This document shows, piece by piece, positions 15,268 to 19,935 of a stretch of 19,935 nt of DNA. The stretch spans positions 1 through 19,935 of the forward strand of contig JAFVRU010000169.1 in assembly GCA_017504065.1 (NCBI GenBank). The letters are read 5' to 3'. Origin of the DNA: Clostridia bacterium (GTDB lineage Bacteria; Bacillota; Clostridia; Christensenellales; Borkfalkiaceae). Below the pieces are notes generated by a model. That model was not told the origin of the DNA. It worked only from the letters and a program-made list of their open reading frames with translations, and did not search any database. The translations under genes were made by a program, and so were the position numbers. Every line of letters starts with the position of its first letter. Position 1 is the stretch's first letter.

Positions 15268-15296
15268 TTGCAAAAATTTTTCCGCCGTGTTATAAT
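15268..15296 (+). promoter_or_regulatory. Promoter of the radical SAM gene, giving a near-leaderless mRNA
   Basis: TTGCAA (15268-15273) and TATAAT (15291-15296) are 17 bases apart with a TGT extended -10. The expected start, about seven bases past the -10, is only about five bases before the ATG at 15308, and no ribosome binding site precedes that ATG. Confidence 0.7.
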
Positions 15297-15307
15297 AATA
15301 CTCGGCT

Positions 15308-16234
15308 ATGTGTGAAGAATGTATTTCCAATGACAACCGAATTTTAAAGCCCGCTCGCGACGAGTGGGACGCGATTTTGCAAAACTGCAAGCTTTGTCCA
15401 ACGGAATGCGGCGCAAACCGACTTGTCGGCGCGGGCGCTTGCGGCGTTTCGGGACTACACGTAGCCAAGTACTACCTGCACCCGTTCGAAGAACCCTGCA
15501 TTTCCTTTAAAAACGGCAGCGGTACGGTCTTTTTTACGGGCTGTAACTTGCGTTGCGCGTTTTGCCAAAACTACGAACTCTCACGGGCGCAGCGCGGCAA
15601 AGCGATTACTCCAACGGAGCTCGCGGAGATCTTTCGGGAGCTGGAAGATCGGGGCGCGGAGAACATTTCGCTCGTAACCCCGTCGCATTTGATCCCGTAC
15701 CTGGTACGGGCATTTCGGGAATATCGTCCAAAAATCCCCGTTGTCTACAACACGGGCAGTTACGAAAAAGTCGACGCGTTAAAACGCATCGACGAGTACG
15801 TGGATATCTACTTGCCCGACTTAAAATTCTATTCCCCCGCCCTTTCCAAACGGTATTTGGGCAAGGAAAACTATTTCGAAATCGCAAGCTCTGCAATCGA
15901 GTTCATGTCGCAAAAGCCGCAAAAGATGACGTCGGACGGAAAAATGCTGTCGGGAACGGTCGTTCGACATCTCGTTATGCCCCTTTGCGTAAGCGATTCC
16001 AAAGCACTACTGAAATGGATTAGAAACGCTTTGCCGAGCGACGTTTACGTGAGTTTAATGCGGCAATATACGCCGTTCGGCGCGATCGACGGCTTGCCCG
16101 AGCTCGCCCGACCCGTTACCGCGCGGGAATACGACTCCGTCATCGATACGGCGCTTGCGCTGGGATTAAACAACTTATTTTTGCAGGACAAAGCGGCTTC
16201 CGATCAGAAATATATCCCCGATTGGGATTACTGA
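15308..16234 (+). CDS. PflX-like radical SAM protein (COG1313 type)
   Basis: A 308-residue member of the uncharacterised group related to pyruvate formate-lyase activating enzymes. The radical SAM cluster motif CX3CX2C is at Cys79, Cys83 and Cys86 in FTGCNLRCAFCQNYE. An N-terminal cysteine block, CKLCPTECGANR (Cys27, Cys30, Cys34) plus Cys45, probably holds a further metal or Fe-S site and is typical of this group rather than of true PflA. Further matches are SLVTPSHLIPYL, VVYNTGSYEK, DIYLPDLKFY, VVRHLVMP and SLMRQYTPFG. The target is unknown and no glycyl-radical enzyme gene is nearby. The start is the only in-frame ATG before the conserved region; with its promoter so close, translation is probably near-leaderless. 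It is divergent from metK, which makes its cosubstrate. Confidence 0.88.
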   Translation: MCEECISNDNRILKPARDEWDAILQNCKLCPTECGANRLVGAGACGVSGLHVAKYYLHPFEEPCISFKNGSGTVFFTGCNLRCAFCQNYELSRAQRGKAITPTELAEIFRELEDRGAENISLVTPSHLIPYLVRAFREYRPKIPVVYNTGSYEKVDALKRIDEYVDIYLPDLKFYSPALSKRYLGKENYFEIASSAIEFMSQKPQKMTSDGKMLSGTVVRHLVMPLCVSDSKALLKWIRNALPSDVYVSLMRQYTPFGAIDGLPELARPVTAREYDSVIDTALALGLNNLFLQDKAASDQKYIPDWDY

Positions 16235-16368
16235 TCCCGCCGATCGAAAACGTTCGCTTTCCACCGCACGATCTTCCCCGTGAGTTTCGCGGCGTGATCA
16301 GGGGACGCGGACGCGATTTCCGCTTCCGCTTTGCGGATTTTTTGCAGGATTTTTTCGGGATCTTTCAT
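16228..16368 (-). CDS. Possible 46-residue small protein antisense to the gap between the radical SAM and ABC-F genes
   Basis: A 46-codon frame on the minus strand (ATG at 16368, TAA at 16230-16228) encodes a charged, probably helical peptide beginning MKDPEKILQKIRKAEAEIAS. Codon choice (GCG, ATC, GAA, AAA) resembles the surrounding real genes. It overlaps the last seven bases of the radical SAM gene tail to tail and otherwise fills the gap before the ABC-F gene. Against it: no clear ribosome binding site precedes the ATG, and only a lone TATAAA (16396-16401) suggests a promoter. I do not recognise a family. Confidence 0.4.
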   Translation of the reverse strand: MKDPEKILQKIRKAEAEIASASPDHAAKLTGKIVRWKANVFDRRDQ

Positions 16369-16420
16369 AGTTGCAATTTGCGTAAACACCGCAATTTTAT
16401 ACCGCTTTCAGGAGTTTTTT

Positions 16421-18307
16421 ATGTTACTTTCAGCTGACAACGTATCATTCGGGTTTAACGGCGGCTCGCTTTTAGAAAGCGTCTGTTTTACGCTGTCCGA
16501 AAACGAACGGATTGGGCTGATCGGCGGGAACGGGGAAGGCAAAACGACGCTGATTCGTTTGATTTTATCCGAATTAGAGCCCGAAAGCGGGGTACTGTTC
16601 CGCAAAAACGGGATTCGGATCGGCTATCTCGCCCAAAACGGCGGATATGATTCCGAGAACACCGTGTACGCGGAAATGCGGGAAATTTTCGCCGAAGACG
16701 AACGCGCGATCCAAACCTTGCGCGAAACGGAAGAAAAAATCGCCGCAACCGACGAACGCTCGGCGGAATACCGCGCGCTGTCCGCAAAATATGAATTTTT
16801 AAACAAGCAAATCGCCGCGCGAGACAGCTACCATTTCGAAGTCCGTATCCGCAGCGTACTCAACGGCATGGGCTTCGAACACGGCTACGAACAAAAAATC
16901 TCCACGATGTCGGGCGGGGAAAAGACTCGGCTGAAACTTTGTAGACTACTTTTAGAAGAACCCGAGCTTTTGATCTTGGACGAGCCGACCAATCACTTGG
17001 ACATGAAAACGCTGTTTTGGCTGGAAGAATATTTGGCTTCTTTCCGTGGCGCAATTTTGACTGTTTCGCACGATCGGTATTTTCTCGATCGCACGGTTTC
17101 GCAAATTTACGAAATCGAAAACAAAAAACTTTGCGTTTTCAAAGGCAATTATACCAAATACAAACTTTTAAAAGCGGAAAAAACCGCGCGGCTTTTGAAA
17201 GAATACGAAAAACAACAGGAAGAACGGGCGCGCATGCAGGACTACGTCGATCGCAATCTCGTCCGCGCTTCCACGACCAAAATGGCGCAATCGCGCCGCA
17301 AACAGCTCGAAAAAATGGAGCTCGTCGAGAAACCGACTTTGCCCCCTACTCCGCCCCGATTCACGTTCTCGTACTCGGAAAAGCCGTACGAACAGGTTTT
17401 GGAAGTACGCGATCTACAATTAACCGCGGGCGAAAAAGTCTTGTTAAAACAGGCGTCTTTCGGTTTACGCCGCGGCGAAAAATGCGCCGTCGTCGGCGAT
17501 AACGGAACGGGCAAGTCCACGCTACTCAAAACGTTGGTGCAGGGCAAAAATCCCGCGATCAAGCTCGGACGATTCGTCAAAATCGCCTATTACGATCAGG
17601 AAAACGCCAATCTCGACCCCAACAACTCCGTTTTGCAGGAGCTTTGGGAACGGCACGTTTTGTGGGATCAAACGCGCGTGCGGAACGTTCTCGCGCAGGC
17701 GAAATTGGAAGCCGAAGATATGGACAAAAAAGTGCGTATGCTTTCGGGCGGCGAACGGGCAAAGCTCGCCCTTGCCGTCTTCGCCTGTGAAAACGGCAAC
17801 GTTTTGTTTTTGGACGAACCGACCAACCATCTCGATCTCCCCGCGCGGGAGAGCTTGGAATCGGCGTTACAGTCGTTCGACGGAACGGTTTTGTTCGTTT
17901 CCCACGATCGGTATTTCATCCGCGCTTTGGCAGGTAAGATCTTGGAGCTTGAAAACGGCGCGGCAACGGAATTTCTCGGCAATTACGACGAATATACCGC
18001 TTATAAAACGACGCTGAAAGAACGTTCTTCCATACCTGCCCCCGCCCTTTCGACAAAATCCGCGCAAAAAGAGACTTCCTATCGTAGCAAAGAAGAACGC
18101 GCCGCCGACGCACAACGCCGCGCGCGCGTAAAGAAAATAGAAGAAGAAATCGCCGCGCTCGAAACGGAAGAAGCCGAAATTAACGCTTCCCTATCCGACC
18201 CGACGGTTACTTCGAATTTTTCCTTACTCACCGAAAAATGCAACCGCTTGGAAACGATTAAGAATACGCTCGATACTCTCTACGCGGAATACGAAACGTA
18301 CCTTTAA
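16421..18307 (+). CDS. ABC-F family ATPase, ribosome-associated type
   Basis: A 628-residue protein with two ABC ATPase domains and no membrane segments, the layout of ABC-F translation factors and ribosome-protection proteins. Domain 1 has GGNGEGKTTLIRLI (about 35-48), signature MSGGEKTRLKL and Walker B LLILDEPTNHLDM. A charged linker (about 240-300) rich in Lys, Glu and Arg follows. Domain 2 has GDNGTGKSTLLKTL, signature LSGGERAKLAL and VLFLDEPTNHLDL. The last about 90 residues form a charged coiled coil, as in YdiF/Uup-type members. The start is fixed by AGGAG six bases upstream of the ATG at 16421, although the frame is open further upstream. Which substrate state of the ribosome it acts on, or whether it gives antibiotic tolerance, cannot be judged. 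Confidence 0.93.
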   Translation: MLLSADNVSFGFNGGSLLESVCFTLSENERIGLIGGNGEGKTTLIRLILSELEPESGVLFRKNGIRIGYLAQNGGYDSENTVYAEMREIFAEDERAIQTLRETEEKIAATDERSAEYRALSAKYEFLNKQIAARDSYHFEVRIRSVLNGMGFEHGYEQKISTMSGGEKTRLKLCRLLLEEPELLILDEPTNHLDMKTLFWLEEYLASFRGAILTVSHDRYFLDRTVSQIYEIENKKLCVFKGNYTKYKLLKAEKTARLLKEYEKQQEERARMQDYVDRNLVRASTTKMAQSRRKQLEKMELVEKPTLPPTPPRFTFSYSEKPYEQVLEVRDLQLTAGEKVLLKQASFGLRRGEKCAVVGDNGTGKSTLLKTLVQGKNPAIKLGRFVKIAYYDQENANLDPNNSVLQELWERHVLWDQTRVRNVLAQAKLEAEDMDKKVRMLSGGERAKLALAVFACENGNVLFLDEPTNHLDLPARESLESALQSFDGTVLFVSHDRYFIRALAGKILELENGAATEFLGNYDEYTAYKTTLKERSSIPAPALSTKSAQKETSYRSKEERAADAQRRARVKKIEEEIAALETEEAEINASLSDPTVTSNFSLLTEKCNRLETIKNTLDTLYAEYETYL

Positions 18308-18338
18308 AAAAATTTTTAAAATTTCCCCATAAAAACGC

Positions 18339-18378
18339 TTGACACAGTTAATATGATTGTGATATCATTTTAATATCA
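18339..18378 (+). promoter_or_regulatory. Promoter of the SPFH-Arc unit with an overlapping inverted repeat
   Basis: TTGACA (18339-18344) and TATCAT (18363-18368) are 18 bases apart. The inverted repeat TGATAT/ATATCA (18360-18365 and 18373-18378) covers the -10 and probable start, and TTAATAT occurs twice, at 18348-18354 and 18370-18376. This is a candidate operator. AAGGAGA at 18383-18389 is the ribosome site, 11 bases from the ATG. Confidence 0.6.
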
Positions 18379-18400
18379 AATCAAGGAGACGTGAAAAGTT

Positions 18401-19414
18401 ATGGAAGAAATTTTATTGACGAATAAGAAGCACGGTATGCGCACGTTGGTGTTGTGTATTTTGATTGAGCTGTTGGCGATTGCAGGCGCGATTTGCAGCG
18501 GCGTATTTCAAGACGATCTCTCTACCGCAGCGTTTGCGGCGGCGTTGATCGGCTCGCTTGTCGTCGTGTGTATCGCTTGGATTCCCCTTGCGGGCTTGCG
18601 GGTTTTAAAGCCGCAAGAAGCGTTGACGTTGACTCTGTTCGGGAAATACGTCGGCACGATCAAGGGCGAAGGGTTTTATGCGGTAAATCCGTTCTGCGTA
18701 GCGGTGAATCCTGCGGCGAAGACCAAACTCAACCAAAGCGGCGACGTGGGCACGCACGCGAACGACGAAACGAAAGCGAACCTTGCCTTCCCCTTTGTGG
18801 ACAAGAAGATTTCGTTGAAGATCATGACGTTGAATAACAACCGTCAAAAGATCAACGATTGTTTGGGCAACCCCGTGGAGATCGGGATCGCGGTTATGTG
18901 GCGAGTCGTGGATACGGCGAAAGCGGTATTCAACGTAGACAATTATAAAGAATATCTGTCCTTGCAATGCGACAGCGCGCTTAGAAACATCGTACGCATT
19001 TACCCTTATGACGTAGCGCCCGGGGTGGATACGACGGGCGACGGAATCGACGACGACGGGAGTTTGCGCGGTTCGAGCGAAGTCGTTGCGGCAAGAATTC
19101 GGGACGAAATCCAAAGCCGTGTAGACGAAGCGGGGATTGAGATTATCGAAGCGAGAATCACCTATCTTGCATACGCGCCCGAAATCGCGGCGGTAATGCT
19201 GCAACGCCAACAGGCTTCGGCGATCATTGACGCAAGAAAGATGATTGTTGACGGCGCGGTGGGAATGGTCGAAATGGCGCTTGAACGGCTGAACGAAAAC
19301 CAACTTGTCAGCTTGGACGAAGAACGCAAAGCGGCGATGGTCTCCAACTTACTCGTGGTGCTTTGCGGCAATCACGACGCGCAACCGATCGTGAACACGG
19401 GTAGTTTATACTAA
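18401..19414 (+). CDS. SPFH (band 7) domain membrane protein
   Basis: A 337-residue protein of the stomatin/prohibitin/flotillin superfamily. Two hydrophobic segments (about 14-34 and 42-66) precede the SPFH domain, which starts around GLRVLKPQEALTLTLFGKYV and runs to about 260. A helical tail with AAVMLQRQQASAIIDARKMI (about 262-282) is the usual oligomerisation region. Within the domain is an Asp/Gly stretch, GVDTTGDGIDDDGSLRG (208-224), resembling a calcium-binding loop by composition only. Such proteins form membrane-associated rings or microdomain scaffolds, and no enzymatic activity is expected. It is followed by a 67-residue Arc-like gene 27 bp downstream, sharing its promoter. Confidence 0.9.
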   Translation: MEEILLTNKKHGMRTLVLCILIELLAIAGAICSGVFQDDLSTAAFAAALIGSLVVVCIAWIPLAGLRVLKPQEALTLTLFGKYVGTIKGEGFYAVNPFCVAVNPAAKTKLNQSGDVGTHANDETKANLAFPFVDKKISLKIMTLNNNRQKINDCLGNPVEIGIAVMWRVVDTAKAVFNVDNYKEYLSLQCDSALRNIVRIYPYDVAPGVDTTGDGIDDDGSLRGSSEVVAARIRDEIQSRVDEAGIEIIEARITYLAYAPEIAAVMLQRQQASAIIDARKMIVDGAVGMVEMALERLNENQLVSLDEERKAAMVSNLLVVLCGNHDAQPIVNTGSLY

Positions 19415-19441
19415 TAAAACATTCAGAGAGTAGGAGCAATT

Positions 19442-19645
19442 ATGAACGATAATCAAAAGAAACAAGTCCCCTTACGCTTATCGCCGAAGCTTTACAACGC
19501 GATCGCGGCATGGGCGGAAGACGATTTCCGATCGGTAAACGGACAAATCGAATATCTACTCTCGGAGTGCGTCCGTCAACGCAAAAAGAACGGGAAATAC
19601 GTATCGGACGAAATTGACGTACCGCCCGAATTAGATTTACAATAA
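19442..19645 (+). CDS. Arc-like ribbon-helix-helix small protein, partner of the SPFH gene
   Basis: A 67-residue protein beginning MNDNQKKQVPLRLSPKLYNA. A short basic beta-strand (QVPLRLS) and two helices (PKLYNAIAAWAEDDFRS, then NGQIEYLLSECVRQRKK) fit the Arc/MetJ ribbon-helix-helix fold, a dimeric DNA-binding design. The last about 16 residues are acidic and proline-rich. AGGAG five bases upstream fixes the start. It lies 27 bp after the SPFH gene and before a strong terminator, so the two form one unit. It could repress its own promoter through the inverted repeat at 18360-18378, or regulate membrane-related genes; both are inference. Confidence 0.85.
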   Translation: MNDNQKKQVPLRLSPKLYNAIAAWAEDDFRSVNGQIEYLLSECVRQRKKNGKYVSDEIDVPPELDLQ

Positions 19646-19655
19646 GTAAAGAGCG

Positions 19656-19684
19656 CCCGACGCGGAAACGCGTCGGGATTTTTT
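19656..19684 (+). terminator. Terminator of the SPFH-Arc unit
   Basis: A perfect nine-bp GC stem (19656-19664 with 19669-19677) with a GAAA tetraloop is followed by ATTTTTT. Confidence 0.92.
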
Positions 19685-19704
19685 GTAAATACCGCCGAAA
19701 AGCA

Positions 19705-19733
19705 TTGACATTTTTTTTCGGGTAGTTTATAAT
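19705..19733 (+). promoter_or_regulatory. Consensus promoter of tRNA-Ser
   Basis: A perfect TTGACA (19705-19710) and a perfect TATAAT (19728-19733) are 17 bases apart. The predicted start, about 19740, is only a few bases before the mature 5' end. Confidence 0.9.
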
Positions 19734-19742
19734 AAACGTACT

Positions 19743-19831
19743 GCAGGAATATCGAAGCGGTCATAACGAGGCGGTCTTGAAAACCGTTTGGGTGCAAGCC
19801 CACGGGGGTTCGAATCCCTCTTCCTGCGCCA
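19743..19831 (+). tRNA. tRNA-Ser (anticodon UGA)
   Basis: A type II tRNA of 89 bases including encoded CCA. The acceptor stem is GCAGGAA/TTCCTGC (19743-19749 with 19821-19827) with discriminator G and CCA at 19829-19831. The anticodon stem encloses CTTGAAA, giving anticodon TGA, which reads UCA (Ser). A long variable arm (TGGG TGCAA GCCCA) and a T-loop TTCGAAT confirm the class. A short D-stem, TCG/CGA, is visible. Confidence 0.97.
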
Positions 19832-19869
19832 AAAACACGGAGATAGAATTTCTATCTCCGTGTTTTTTT
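19831..19869 (+). terminator. Terminator of tRNA-Ser
   Basis: A 17-bp perfect inverted repeat (19831-19847 with 19851-19867) with a three-base loop is followed by T residues. The first stem base is the final A of the tRNA CCA. Confidence 0.9.
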
Positions 19870-19879
19870 CTCCGTACTT

Positions 19880-19893
19880 GAAGAGGGATTCGA
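19880..19893 (-). repeat. Inverted copy of the tRNA-Ser T-arm region
   Basis: The 14 bases TCGAATCCCTCTTC of the tRNA (19810-19823) recur exactly on the opposite strand at 19880-19893, beyond the terminator. This could be an attachment-site remnant or part of a lineage repeat; the window ends too soon to tell. Confidence 0.6.
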
Positions 19894-19899
19894 GGGTGG

Positions 19900-19926
19900 G
19901 AGCCGTTTTGCGCGAGCAAAACGCTC
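19900..19926. other. Hairpin at the right edge
   Basis: An eight-base perfect stem (19904-19911 with 19916-19923) with a GCGA loop extends by three pairs (19900-19902 with 19924-19926) across a one-base bulge. No T run follows within the window, so it is not called a terminator. Confidence 0.5.
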
Positions 19927-19935
19927 TGCCGTCGA

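Noticed and set aside
15097..15468. N-terminal extension of MetK to a 510-residue protein
   Set aside because: The extension crosses the metK promoter and the divergent radical SAM gene, and the family begins at MKKFFTSESV, which has its own ribosome site.
16331..16420. Thirty-residue N-terminal extension of the ABC-F protein
   Set aside because: AGGAG is correctly spaced before the ATG at 16421, and the family's first ABC domain begins directly there.
1..19935. CRISPR arrays, insertion sequences, prophage or toxin-antitoxin loci
   Set aside because: No regularly spaced repeats, transposase, integrase or phage genes were seen. The Arc-like small protein is paired with an SPFH gene rather than a toxin.

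Overview
The window looks like chromosomal housekeeping DNA from a Bacillota of the Clostridia type, probably an uncultured gut or rumen lineage with near-balanced GC. The signs are AGGAG-type ribosome binding sites, textbook sigma-A promoters (TTGACA/TATAAT, often with an extended -10), a PucR-type regulator, a sigma-B/F-like partner-switching module and a type II tRNA-Ser with encoded CCA. The lineage is an inference from gene content and style; no rRNA is present to confirm it.

Layout. 1-243: tail of an upstream unit, a strong terminator and a short unassigned segment. 244-2667 (minus): PucR-type regulator followed by an S41 C-terminal processing protease. 2986-4347 (plus): a lone multi-spanning membrane protein with its own strong promoter. 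4451-6247 (minus): a four-gene partner-switching operon in the order STAS, degenerate RsbW-like protein, sigma factor, second HATPase. 6334-12482 (minus): secA, prfB, an attenuator-like hairpin, tsaD, and a 10-TM metal exporter. 12483-12866: regulatory gap between the divergent secA and asnA, each with a palindrome in its promoter spacer. 12867-13874 (plus): asnA. 13936-15096 (minus): metK behind a roughly 110-nt leader that can fold as a compact four-way junction. 15308-18307 (plus): a PflX-like radical SAM protein that is nearly leaderless, then an ABC-F ATPase, with a possible 46-codon antisense gene between them. 18401-19645 (plus): an SPFH membrane protein and an Arc-like partner, closed by a strong terminator. 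19743-19831: tRNA-Ser(UGA), a terminator, and an inverted copy of part of the tRNA at the window edge.

How the genes work together. secA, prfB and tsaD cover export, termination and tRNA modification. asnA and metK supply asparagine and S-adenosylmethionine, and metK is divergent from a SAM-consuming radical enzyme. The sigma operon is a self-contained phospho-switch. It is unusual because the RsbW-position protein has lost the kinase motifs while a second HATPase downstream of sigma keeps several of them.

No CRISPR array, transposase, integrase or rRNA is visible. The best candidates for something undescribed are the metK leader RNA, the two-HATPase sigma switch, the orphan membrane protein with its conserved-looking tail, and the inverted tRNA-arm repeat at the right edge.
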